Of a DNA stretch of 64,000 nucleotides, positions 18,152 to 26,950 are shown piece after piece. Location: the NCBI RefSeq assembly GCF_007829875.1, contig NZ_VIWV01000001.1:7142001-7206000 (forward strand). Reading direction: 5' to 3'. Position numbers and translations under genes: made by a program. This stretch comes from Streptomyces capillispiralis. GTDB lineage: Bacteria; Actinomycetota; Actinomycetes; Streptomycetales; Streptomycetaceae. The stretch's first letter is position 1. Each line of letters starts with the position of its first letter. The notes beneath the pieces were generated by a model that did not search any database, was not told the DNA's origin, and saw only the letters and a program-made list of their open reading frames with translations.

Positions 18152-21100
18152 TGAGCGGGGGTCTCCTTCGTGTACAGGCGTGCGGAGTGGAGGTAGCCGG
18201 ACGGGACGGCGGCGCTGTCGTCGGGGACGATGCGAGGGGAGGGGACGAGGGCGTGGCGGATGCGCTCGTCGAGGCGGATCAGGGAGAGGCCGGCGCGGGC
18301 TTCGGCGTCGTTGCGCAGCGGGATGCACATCGGGAAGCGGGCGGTGACCTCCTCGTCGCTCAGGCCGGTGGTGTAGATGAGCTGGATGCCGAGGGCGGCG
18401 GCCATCTCGAACTGGAGGTCGACGAGGTAGGTGGCGTTGGCGCGGCCGATGGGGTTATCCAGGAGCAGCAGTCCGCCGTTGCGGGTACGACTCCGGGGGC
18501 CGGGTGAGGTGCGCAGCGCAGCGAGGGCGCAGTAGAGGAGGATGGCGCCGGTGAGTTCCTGACCGCCGGAGAAGGTGGTGCCCATCTTCTCCACGGGCAC
18601 GCGGGTGATCCGCTGGGCGGCGTTGGGCTTCATGACCTCGGCGGTGAATCCGCGCGGTACGGCCTCCTTGAGGCAGCGCAGGACGACGTCGATGCCTTTG
18701 AGTTTGCGGGTGCGGGGGTTTTGGGCGAGGGCATCGACGGTTTCGCGCATCGCGGCGGCGAGGGGGTTCTGCTGGTCGGGTTTCTTATAGCGGATGGTGA
18801 GGAATTTCTGTCCGGCCCAGGGTGCGTCGCCGTCGGGGAAGGCGGAGAAGCGGCTGGCCTGGTCGAGGCGGTGCAGGAGATCGGTGACGTGGGCGCCGAG
18901 CTGGGATGCGAGGGCATCGCGGGTCTTGGCCATGGCATCCAGGTCGCTGGTCAGTGCGGCGATGCGGGAGCCGAGCGCCTGGGTCCAGTTCTCAGCCAGG
19001 GCAGGAATCTTCGCGCCGCCCAGGGCGGAGATCTGCGTGCGCAGCGGGATGTCGAGTCCTTCGAAGCGGACGTCGGCGGCCTCCTCTTTGAGGCGGCTGA
19101 CGCCGGTTTCCAGAGCGCGGTCGGCGTCGCGGGCAGCCTGGTGGCAGGTGCGGAATTCCTCGGTGGCCTGCCGGGCCTCTGTCTCGGCAGCCTCGGCGGT
19201 GCCCGGATAGGGCTCCGCGGCGGCGGGCAGGTCGAGACCGTGGACGGCGCTTTCCAGGCGCGGCAGGACAGACCGGAACGCCGCAAGGTCGCGGCTGCTG
19301 TTGGCCTGGCTGCGGCGGGCGCCGTTGTAGCGTTCGGACGCGGCGCGCTCCGTGGTACGGGCTTCTTCCAGCTCCCGTGCCGCGCGGGCACTCAGGGCGG
19401 TGGCATCCTCCAGGGTGGCCGGCGTCCAGGCGGCGGCCTCCTCGCCGGTCAGCGGTGCTGCCGCGGCGGCGGACTTAAGGTGGCCGGTACGGACCTTCAG
19501 CTCGCTCTCCTTGTCACGCAGTGCGTTGAGCCGGTCGTCGAGGTCGGTGAGCTGTCCGGCCACGTCGCGCAGGATGGCGTGGCGCTGGACCTCGTCGGTG
19601 GCCCGCGGGTCCGCGCTGAACTTCTGGGCGAGCGCCTGAATCGGCCCGGGCACCTGGTTCCATTCCCTCTGGCACACCAGCAGGTGTTCTTCGGCGCGGG
19701 CGGCGCGCTGCTGCTGGTCTTCCCCGACCTGGACGGCGCGCAGCTCGTCCAGGGCCTGCTCGTAGCGGTGCTTGAGCACGGGGAGAGGCTCGTGCGGTGC
19801 GTCGGGTTCGATAGCCGCGTCGCCGCCGGGCGGGGCGGGGACGGCCCGACGGCTCTCGGCATGGCTGTCGGCCTCCTGCCGGGCGGCTTCGACGGCCTGG
19901 GCGCGGCGCAGCAGCTCCGCTTCGGCCCGCTTGCACGCGGCACGCAAATCGTCGGCTTCGGTCCGCCACTCCTGGCACTGCGCGGTCAGGGCGGCGATGC
20001 GGTCGCGGGCCTGGCCGGCCTCGGTCTCGGCGCTGGCCAGCTGTCGGAGGACGTGCAGGGCGCGCTGGGCTTGACCGGCCCGGTCGACGAGGACCTCGTA
20101 CGCCTGCTCCGCCTCGTGCAGGGCGGAGTCGTGACCCTCGGCCGCGTCGCGGGCCTCCTGGGCGGCGGTCTCGGACGCGGCGGCGGTGGTCTGCAAGTCG
20201 TTCAGCTGGGCGAGGCGGTCGGGGACGGGCATCTGCGCGCAGGCGTCAAGCCAGTTGGCGAGGTGGCGCTCCAGCTCCCGGGCCTCCGCCAGGCGCGCAT
20301 CGAGGTCTTGCAGCTGGCGGGTGGCGGCCGTGATGCGCGCGGTGACCTCGCCTCGTTCGCGTTCGGCGGCGTCTTCGTCGTGCAGGGCGGGGGAGGGCTC
20401 GATTACGAAGCGGTCGTCGTCGCAGGAGCCCGGGCGCAGCAGGCGCTCGCCGGTGCCCACGGTCACGGCGGCGGCCGGGAGGGGACGGGTTTGTTCCATG
20501 TGGCGGCGAGCGGCGTCCAGGCCATCGGCGCCGCCCACGATGATCCCGCCGACCAGGTCGGGGTGCGCGCGGATGACCTGGGGATGGGCGTCGGCGGGCA
20601 CGTTGTCGTGCATCCACCGCCAGCCGGGCCAGGCCGAGATGCCGTGCGTGACAAGGTCCTCACACAGGCGCCGCACGGCAGCGCTGGCCGGGTGCAGGCC
20701 CCCGCTCGTATCGAGCACGTCGAGCAGGTCCTGGTCCTCGCGCAGGCCGAGGCGGGTCCCGGTGAGCGTGGTCTCCAGGTTCGCGATGCGGCGTCCGGCG
20801 GCCTCCCCCAGCACGGTGGCATGCTCACGGAGCCATTCCAACGCGTCGACGGCGCGCAGCTCGTCGGGCGCGGCTTCTAGGAGGTCGGCGCACAGCGGCA
20901 GGGACTGGACCGCCGTGGCCTGCTTGCGCAGCCGGTCGGTCTGGGCGAGCGCCGCATCAGCCGCGGCACGGTCGGACAGCGCCTGCCGCTGCGTGTCGGC
21001 CAGGTGCCGGTGCGCATGGTCCCGCCCGGTGCGGGCAGTCTGACGTGCTTGTTTGGCCTCGTCCATGAGCTGGTCGAGGTGGCGGGCGTGCGCCTCGGCA

Positions 21101-22611
21101 CGGGCCGCGGCGTCCCCGGCTAGTTCGTCCGGCTCGACGAGCCGGTCATGGCGCGCCTGACCCAGCGTGGTGGTGAAGGAGTCGATCTGCTCGCGGAGCG
21201 TGCGGAGATCGGCCTGGGCCGCGCCGGTGTCTTCAAGGAGCTGTTCGCGGCGGTGCTGCCACTGCTCGATATCGGTCTCGGACTGCTGGTTGGCCTCGGC
21301 CAGTCGGCGGACCTTGTCCTGGGCGGCGGCCTCGGCGCGGGCGTACCCAGCACGGAGGTCGGCTGCTGCCTGGTGGACGGCCCGGAGGTAGGGGGCGGCG
21401 GTGCGCTCTGCCTGGCTGAGGGCTTCCTGGGCGCGGGTGTGATCGTCCACAGCATGCGCATGGCGTAGCGCCACCGGGACCGTCTCCCAGCCCGACTTTT
21501 CGGCTTCGGTCTCCTTCTTGTCCTGCTCGGCGCCGCGCTGCTTTGCCCGGACGGTGGCCAGTTCGAGGGCGCTGGCGTGATGGCGTACGTGGTGCACGCG
21601 CTGCTCGGCCCGCTCGGCTGCCCGCTTTGCCTCCTCGTGCGCTCGGTAGGTGTCCGTGATGGCGTCGGCGTGGACCGTGAGCGCGTCGGACAGTTGCTGC
21701 TCGCGGAGCTGGACAGTGGCGGTCAGGTGCACGAGCCGTTGCTGCGCGCTCTCGGCGGCGTGGGCGGTCTTCTGCCGGGTCTGGTGAAGGATGGCGACCT
21801 CCCCACAGGCTCGCTGCATGGTCAGGGCGAACTGTCGTTCCTTGTCCCATGCGGCGCGCTGGTCGTGGGCATGGGCGTAGGAGTGGAAGGCGGTGCCCAG
21901 CTCGGCGTACTGGTCGTCGTCGGTGGCCTTGCGCAGCAGCCAGTCCACAAAGGCGTCGGATGTGGTGGTGGTGAATGCCGCCGCCGCGTCGCTCTCCTTG
22001 GCGTTCATCCGGCGCTGCACGTCGAACAGATCGGGCTGCAGGCCCAGGGTGCGCTGGTGTTTCTCCCATCGTTCCTGGCCGTCCTCGATGCGCAGTTCCA
22101 GGGCGTCGACGCGGCGCTGTACGTCCCGCAACTCGGTGCAATAGTCCTCGAACGGCAGCCAGTGCTCGTCGCGGTGGAAGGGCAGACGGTCGGCGTCCAG
22201 GGCGGCGGCCGGGTGGAAGCTGTAAAAGCGGCGGTGCAGTTTCCCCTCGCGGTCCGGCGCCAGGATCTGGGCGGTGACCAGCAGGCGTCCGGTCCTCGCG
22301 TCGGCCCATTCGAGAACCACGTGAGAGGGCTGTGCCAGGGACACCGTGAAGTTGCGCAGCGTCTCCACATCCTGGTGGCGGTGCGGGATGGTGGTGCAGG
22401 TGATGCCGGTCAGCAGTACGCCCTTGCCGCCGCCGTTTTGCAGCATGATCAGGTTGGCTGGGGCCGGGCGGTGGGTGACATGGCCGGCGGCCGGGATCAG
22501 CGAAGCGGTTTCCACCTCCGGGCCGGCGCCGGAGAAGTCCAGGGTGACGTCTTCGTACCGTGCGTCGACCGGGCCGAAATTGCGCAGCAGAATCCGATTG
22601 AGTTCATACAT
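18148..22611 (-). CDS. jetC: Wadjet SMC-like ATPase JetC (1487 aa)
   Basis: The MukB/SMC-like motor that extrudes loops of plasmid DNA. The N-terminal head begins IRNFG-like (NRILLRNFGPVD) and has Walker A NLIMLQNGGGKGVLL (about nt 22410-22450). Roughly residues 250-1150 are long coiled coils rich in Ala, Glu, Gln and Arg with a hinge-like break near the middle. The C-terminal head has the ABC signature TFSGGQELTGA (about nt 18545-18580) and Walker B GLLLLDNPIGRAN (about nt 18445-18485). Note NGGGKG rather than GKS/T at the P-loop, a form also seen in other Jet/Muk-type heads. The start lies 11 bases after the jetB stop, and the stop overlaps jetD. The frame is intact over 4.4 kb. Confidence 0.92.
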   Translation of the reverse strand: MYELNRILLRNFGPVDARYEDVTLDFSGAGPEVETASLIPAAGHVTHRPAPANLIMLQNGGGKGVLLTGITCTTIPHRHQDVETLRNFTVSLAQPSHVVLEWADARTGRLLVTAQILAPDREGKLHRRFYSFHPAAALDADRLPFHRDEHWLPFEDYCTELRDVQRRVDALELRIEDGQERWEKHQRTLGLQPDLFDVQRRMNAKESDAAAAFTTTTSDAFVDWLLRKATDDDQYAELGTAFHSYAHAHDQRAAWDKERQFALTMQRACGEVAILHQTRQKTAHAAESAQQRLVHLTATVQLREQQLSDALTVHADAITDTYRAHEEAKRAAERAEQRVHHVRHHASALELATVRAKQRGAEQDKKETEAEKSGWETVPVALRHAHAVDDHTRAQEALSQAERTAAPYLRAVHQAAADLRAGYARAEAAAQDKVRRLAEANQQSETDIEQWQHRREQLLEDTGAAQADLRTLREQIDSFTTTLGQARHDRLVEPDELAGDAAARAEAHARHLDQLMDEAKQARQTARTGRDHAHRHLADTQRQALSDRAAADAALAQTDRLRKQATAVQSLPLCADLLEAAPDELRAVDALEWLREHATVLGEAAGRRIANLETTLTGTRLGLREDQDLLDVLDTSGGLHPASAAVRRLCEDLVTHGISAWPGWRWMHDNVPADAHPQVIRAHPDLVGGIIVGGADGLDAARRHMEQTRPLPAAAVTVGTGERLLRPGSCDDDRFVIEPSPALHDEDAAERERGEVTARITAATRQLQDLDARLAEARELERHLANWLDACAQMPVPDRLAQLNDLQTTAAASETAAQEARDAAEGHDSALHEAEQAYEVLVDRAGQAQRALHVLRQLASAETEAGQARDRIAALTAQCQEWRTEADDLRAACKRAEAELLRRAQAVEAARQEADSHAESRRAVPAPPGGDAAIEPDAPHEPLPVLKHRYEQALDELRAVQVGEDQQQRAARAEEHLLVCQREWNQVPGPIQALAQKFSADPRATDEVQRHAILRDVAGQLTDLDDRLNALRDKESELKVRTGHLKSAAAAAPLTGEEAAAWTPATLEDATALSARAARELEEARTTERAASERYNGARRSQANSSRDLAAFRSVLPRLESAVHGLDLPAAAEPYPGTAEAAETEARQATEEFRTCHQAARDADRALETGVSRLKEEAADVRFEGLDIPLRTQISALGGAKIPALAENWTQALGSRIAALTSDLDAMAKTRDALASQLGAHVTDLLHRLDQASRFSAFPDGDAPWAGQKFLTIRYKKPDQQNPLAAAMRETVDALAQNPRTRKLKGIDVVLRCLKEAVPRGFTAEVMKPNAAQRITRVPVEKMGTTFSGGQELTGAILLYCALAALRTSPGPRSRTRNGGLLLLDNPIGRANATYLVDLQFEMAAALGIQLIYTTGLSDEEVTARFPMCIPLRNDAEARAGLSLIRLDERIRHALVPSPRIVPDDSAAVPSGYLHSARLYTKETPAQ

Positions 22612-22622
22612 GGCAGGCGTCC

Positions 22623-23447
22623 TTACGGCAGGTCAGTGGGCAGCGGCGAACCCGGCAGGGTGTCATCGGCACTCAGAGCGCTGTCTGCCGCCGACTCGGA
22701 GGTGGTTGCCTGGTCGCGGGAGGGCAGGGCGGCCACGCCCAGGGCCGCCAGTTCCCGCAGCATGTCGCCGGCGGCCTGGTCGCGGATCTGCAGCCGGTAC
22801 TTGACGCTGGTGGCGTAGGTGCCGGCGTCCTCGTCGCTCACCTTGCGCACGAAGCCGTGCTCGGCCAGGTGGGTCAGGGCCCGGCGCACCAGGGAGTAGG
22901 TCACCGTCCTGGGAGTCTTGTCCGCCCGAGTGGTGCCGGTGGCGTTGCGCCGCAGATAGGCCCGCCATAGTCCCTCCAGGCCGGGCTGGTCCGCCGGGGG
23001 ATCGGTGTCGGCGTCGGTTTGCGCAAGCCGGTGCTCGATGGCCCGGGCCAGGGAGCGGACCTCCTCGTCCACCTGCTTGACCGAGACTCGGGTGACGTAC
23101 TCGTCGTCGTCGAGGTCCTCGGGCCGGGGGAAGGCCAGGGCGGCGATGGCGAGCTGGGCCAGCAGATACAGCGGCCGGTCGGCGGTCTGAGGGACCAGGT
23201 CGGCCACCGAGACGGCGAAGTCGGTCTCCGGGGTGGTCCCCAGAACCAGGCCCGGCATGCGGTGGACCTCCAGCACCGTCAGGTCGAAGCCCTGGGCGAT
23301 CTTCCGTACGATCTGGGCGAAGTCCGGTTCGGTCTCGAAGCGCCGGACCAGCCGCGCGTACTCCCCGGAGCGGGCCGGTGCCTTGCCACGGGCCAGGGCC
23401 AGGGCGACCATCCGGGCGGCGTCCGCAATGTCCTCGTGCTGGCTCAC
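22623..23447 (-). CDS. jetB: Wadjet subunit JetB (MukE-like, DUF4194-type, 274 aa)
   Basis: Position and size match the MukE-like winged-helix KITE subunit that binds the kleisin JetA and DNA. The middle of the protein looks like paired winged-helix repeats: a segment with LYLLAQLAIAALAF, then KTPRTVTYSLVRRALTHLAEHGFVRKVSDE, which reads like a helix-turn-helix and wing. The C-terminal 60 residues are Ala/Ser-rich and probably disordered. The ATG overlaps the jetA stop (ATGA), which couples the two subunits. No enzymatic motif is expected or seen. Assigned mostly by operon position and fold-like pattern. Confidence 0.82.
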   Translation of the reverse strand: MSQHEDIADAARMVALALARGKAPARSGEYARLVRRFETEPDFAQIVRKIAQGFDLTVLEVHRMPGLVLGTTPETDFAVSVADLVPQTADRPLYLLAQLAIAALAFPRPEDLDDDEYVTRVSVKQVDEEVRSLARAIEHRLAQTDADTDPPADQPGLEGLWRAYLRRNATGTTRADKTPRTVTYSLVRRALTHLAEHGFVRKVSDEDAGTYATSVKYRLQIRDQAAGDMLRELAALGVAALPSRDQATTSESAADSALSADDTLPGSPLPTDLP

Positions 23448-24991
23448 GCGCTCTCCTGGTCACGGTCGGGGATGGGTGTCACCGACGACAGCCGGTTGTC
23501 GTCGGTGGGGGCATCGGATGGTCCGGGTGGGACCGAGGGCCGCGATTGGGTGCGGATCAGCAGGAAGTCGCTGCCGCCGAAGCGTTCGTCCAGCAGCTCG
23601 GTGCCGTCGTCGAGAGCCACGACGGCAGGCTCACCGACGGCCAGTTGACGTACCGGCACCCGCCGGAAGAGCTGCTGCACGCGCATCGCCAGGAGTGCGT
23701 CCGTGCCGGATTCAGGACCCATGCCGGGGCCGGGCAGGCGGGCGGAGCCCAGCAGCGCGGACAGCCGCACTCCCTGGTCGGTGGCCGTGTCCAGCAGGGC
23801 GTCCACCGCCTCGTGCTGCGCGTCGCTGAACAGGGCCGTGTGCTCGCTGTCGCCTGGGTCGTCGTCCTGTGCAACCGGTACCAGGTCCCCCGCGGCTGAT
23901 TCGCTGACGCGGGCCAGGGCCTCGAAATAGTCCGGCAGATACATCACGCGGGGCTGCTGCGGGCCCAGGACGGCCCTGGTGAACGCCTCCAAGGGCTCCA
24001 GGCAGGCATCCAGGGAAAATTCCATCACCGGCTGCAGGAGCTGCTCGTGCATGTGCACCCGGGCGTGCAGCGTCGGGGCCACGAACACCTGGCGGTCCTG
24101 TTGGCGCCGGTACTCCGGGCCGACCTTCAACAGCATGTCGATAAGCACCGAATGCCGTTGCATGCATTCGACGATCAGAGCCCCCAGCCCCTCCAACTGC
24201 CGACGCTTTTGCGCGTCGTCAGTGACCTCCAGCAGCTGGTCGACTCGCTCCTTGAGCTGCTGCTCAGTCGCGGAGCGGCTGCGGACGTGCTCCAGGGCAT
24301 CGTCGACGGTCTCCTTGACCTCAGTATCCCAGTCCACCGCCCGCACGTTCCGCTTCATCGCCTCGATGCGCCCATGGATGTCCTTGGCGTAACGGATGCT
24401 CTGCAGACGGGCCGTGTGCGCGATCTGCCACGCCTCGCCGATACGGGCACGCTTGAGCAGCGCCTCCAACTTGGCCTCGGCAGCGATCTGTTCGGAAGCG
24501 ATGTCCACGTCGATGGCATGCACCAGCACGGTGATCGCCGCATCCGTGGCAATCAGCGCCGCCTGCCCCACATGGTCAGGCACCTCCTTGAGGATCTGGA
24601 ACGACGTCATACGGGTCTGGAACCCCTCGTCCATCACGCTGCCGATCGCGTGACGGAACGCCCGGTCGCGCTCCTCGGTGTTGATCAGCCGTTCGGTCAC
24701 CCAGCGCCCGACGGCCCGGTACTCCTCAGCCGGGCGTCCCGGCAGCTGCAGCGCGGCGAACTCGGACACATGGTCCACCACCGTCTCCTGGCGGACCGCC
24801 GTGCGCATGTCCGTGCGCAGCGTGACGACATCGATCGCAGCCAGCGCCAGCTCAGCCAGGCGGTAGCCCTCCCACCCCCGCTCGGCCTTGGCCTTGCTGC
24901 TGTCGAGCGCCAGCAGCGGGCGGACCACCGCCAGCGCCTTCATGCGTGAGGTAATGCTCTCGTAGACCGCCCGTGGCTCCTCAAAGATCAC
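23444..24991 (-). CDS. jetA: Wadjet kleisin JetA (MukF-like, DUF3375-type, 515 aa)
   Basis: First gene of the jet operon. JetA is the kleisin that bridges the JetC heads. The protein is almost entirely helical, with heptad-like stretches around residues 170-300 (for example AIDVDIASEQIAAEAKLEALLKR cut short) and a C-terminal winged-helix-like end (LLIRTQ). It starts with GTG at 24991, with GGAG about eight bases upstream. The Wadjet subtype cannot be fixed by eye, because DUF families of JetA differ between types I-III. The gene order A-B-C-D is canonical. The promoter should lie in the 500 bases to the right, before the IS scar. Confidence 0.82.
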   Translation of the reverse strand: MIFEEPRAVYESITSRMKALAVVRPLLALDSSKAKAERGWEGYRLAELALAAIDVVTLRTDMRTAVRQETVVDHVSEFAALQLPGRPAEEYRAVGRWVTERLINTEERDRAFRHAIGSVMDEGFQTRMTSFQILKEVPDHVGQAALIATDAAITVLVHAIDVDIASEQIAAEAKLEALLKRARIGEAWQIAHTARLQSIRYAKDIHGRIEAMKRNVRAVDWDTEVKETVDDALEHVRSRSATEQQLKERVDQLLEVTDDAQKRRQLEGLGALIVECMQRHSVLIDMLLKVGPEYRRQQDRQVFVAPTLHARVHMHEQLLQPVMEFSLDACLEPLEAFTRAVLGPQQPRVMYLPDYFEALARVSESAAGDLVPVAQDDDPGDSEHTALFSDAQHEAVDALLDTATDQGVRLSALLGSARLPGPGMGPESGTDALLAMRVQQLFRRVPVRQLAVGEPAVVALDDGTELLDERFGGSDFLLIRTQSRPSVPPGPSDAPTDDNRLSSVTPIPDRDQESA

Positions 24992-25225
24992 CCCGAAGGC
25001 TCCAATCGCCCTTTTTCCACTTGGAGTTCACGCTAAAACGCGGCACTGACATTTGCGCTGGGACCGAACCAGAACGGCCGACAGTGAGAGGGGAGAGAGG
25101 CGCGCACCTCCCGTGCGAAAGGAGCCATGCATCTTCACGGATCTTCCCCGCCCGGACCGGTTGATCGCCTGGCGGCCTCCGGGGGTACGCACGCGGTGGA
25201 TGCGATCTGGGATCGGCATGCGGGA
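24992..25225. other. Upstream region of the Wadjet operon
   Basis: About 230 bases between jetA and the first recognisable remnant to the right. This should hold the jet promoter. I see no gene, no clear -35/-10 pair and no strong hairpin. The stretch with the sequence TTTTTCCACTTGGAGTTCACGC (shortened: TTTTTCCACTTGGAGTTC) near 25012 is locally AT-richer than its surroundings. Confidence 0.4.
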
Positions 25226-25387
25226 CAGGCTGGGGGTGATCTCGGTGGTGATCCCTTCGGCGTCGAGGGCTTGGGTGGCCGGGTCGGCCCAGTAGGGCTC
25301 CGTAAGGTGTTGGTCAGTCCAGGAGAGTCGGATGTGGCTGAGTAGGGCCTGCCAGTAGTGGCTAGCGAGGAGTGGCCGTCCGACTCT
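25226..25387 (-). pseudogene. Remnant of a small actinomycete gene (C-terminal half)
   Basis: Minus-strand translation has no start codon but reads coherently: HYWQALLSHIRLSWTDQHL, then TEPYWADPATQALDAEG, then ITTEITPSL. This resembles the second half of a small conserved Streptomyces protein whose first half reads HTMVLARIDHEE and continues with a P-Y-x-A-D-x-A-x-Q-L segment. The truncated gene at 35397-35651 belongs to that same kind of protein and stops just where this segment would follow. The family is recalled from memory, not searched. Downstream of about 25226 the similarity is lost. Confidence 0.4.
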
Positions 25388-25506
25388 CTAGGGCGCCCTG
25401 ACTGCTGATTGAGATGTGCGCGCCTTGTGCGGCCCCTGTTTACGGTGCGGACAGCGGGGGTGTTCCTCGGGCTCACGACATGCCGTGCGGAGTGAGGAGA
25501 GGGCGA

Positions 25507-26521
25507 GTGAGCAACCGACTCAGCCAAGCCTGGTGTGGGATCGACGCATGCAAGGGCCATCACTGGGGCAGCAGTGGTCGACGAAACCGGTACGACCCTA
25601 TGGTCGAAGAAGATCGACTACGATGAGACTGCCATCCTCGTGGCCCTCGGCGAGATCCTGGACCTGGCAGATGAGGTCCGCTGGTCGGTGGACATCTCCG
25701 GAACGGCTTCCGTTCTGCTCATAGCACTGCTCGCTAGTCACAGTCAGCAGGCTGTCTATGTACCTGGTCGCACGGTCAACCGCATGGCTGGCGCCTACCG
25801 TGGCGAAGCCAAGACAGATGCACGCGACGCCTACGTCATCGCCGAAACTGCCCGCCATCGCCAGGACTTCGCAACCATCGATGTGCCTGCCCAGTTGGCA
25901 ACCGACCTGGCGCGAGACTCACGGCGCGTGGCTTGCCAAGCGCGGTGTCCGCGCCGCCCATGCGGTCGCCGCTACCGCGCTAGAGGCTTCTCAGGCTCAG
26001 CAAATCTTGCTGCCCGGTGAGGATGTTGCCGCCCAGATCGTCGCCGATTTGGCTGCGCAGATCCTTAGCCTGGATGACCGACTCAAGGGCGTCGACCGCC
26101 AGACCCGGGAAAGATTCCGCACCCACCCTCAGGCCGAGATCATCGAATCGTTGCCAGGTATGGGCCCAATTCTCGGTGCCGAGTCCGTCGTGGCCGCCGG
26201 TGACCTGTCGGCTTACGCGGACGCTGGCCACCTGGCCTCAGCAGCGGGGCTGGTGCCCGTGCCAAGGGACTCGGGCCGCCGCATCGGCAACCTGCACCGC
26301 CCCAAGCGCTATAGCCGGCGCCTACGCAGAGTGTTCTACCTGTCCGCCCAGACCAGCATCATCCGCGAGGGCCCCAACAGGGACTTCTACCTCAAGAAGC
26401 ACGGCGAGGGCTGCAAGCAGTCCAGGCCGTCATTGCGCTCGCCCGCCGGCGCGCCAGTGTCCTATGGGCTCTCCTGCGCGACAACCGAACGTTCACCCCT
26501 GTCGCGCCGATCACGCGATAA
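25507..26521 (+). pseudogene. IS110-family transposase, broken by frameshifts and an internal deletion
   Basis: Three frames together spell an IS110-type (DEDD/RuvC-like) transposase. Frame 1 (from GTG 25507) gives AWCGIDACKGHHW, the start of the RuvC-like domain. Near 25565 four G replace the expected three and the protein continues in frame 2 (AAVVDETGTTLWSKKI, then VPGRTVNRMAGAYRGEAKTDA). Near 25910 it jumps to frame 3 with THGAWLAKRGVRAAHAVAATA; about 80 residues of the usual linker are absent, so there is a deletion as well. The Tnp_20 half (IESLPGMGPILGAESVVAAG, then GLVPVPRDSGRR) follows, and near 26415 it returns to frame 2 for VQAVIALARRRASVLWALLR, ending at TAA 26521. It cannot make an active transposase. 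Confidence 0.88.
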
Positions 26522-26621
26522 GGATCTTCGAGGATGGCGCTGTCTGGCACTCCGTGTCCCTACCACTGGTAGCAGGAACGAGGCTAGCCTGATGCCCTCC
26601 TCGCGTGGGGAGCTGTGCCAT

Positions 26622-26781
26622 TCCCGCCGCCAGCGCCGCACAGACCGCGACGTCACCCGAAGATCCCTCGCGACAGCCTCGCTCTTCTCGCCGCGAGCGA
26701 ACCGCTCGGCCGCCTCAAGACGCACCCGCTCGTGCTTCTCCTGCTCCCTGGGCGTCAGCCCTCCCCATGCGCGTACCGCAT
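26622..26781 (-). pseudogene. N-terminal fragment of an IS630-family transposase
   Basis: The minus strand from an ATG at 26781 shows the conserved N-terminus of IS630-type transposases with its helix-turn-helix: GLTPREQEKHERVRLEAAER, then FARGEKSEAVARDLRVTSRS and VRRWRREW. One base seems to be missing near the start (the frame that carries the domain is offset from the ATG). All similarity stops near 26622, so the catalytic DDE part is gone. It sits next to the IS110 wreck and points to repeated insertion at this spot. Confidence 0.7.
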
Positions 26782-26950
26782 GATGACGTCGTGCCGCAGC
26801 GATCAAGAACCGTCACGGCACGACGGACTCCGCGAATTCAACCTGAGTAACTGTCAGGATGGTGCAGAAAATGGGGTCAAGTTAAGCGGTCAACTGGTGC
26901 ATTCCGCAGGCCAGTCTGACCGGTTCGTCGACCGCCGCAAGGTGGAGGGT

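Noticed and set aside
25388..25506. IS110 bridge RNA region upstream of the broken transposase
   Set aside because: The position would fit, but I cannot define the element's left end or a supported RNA structure by eye.
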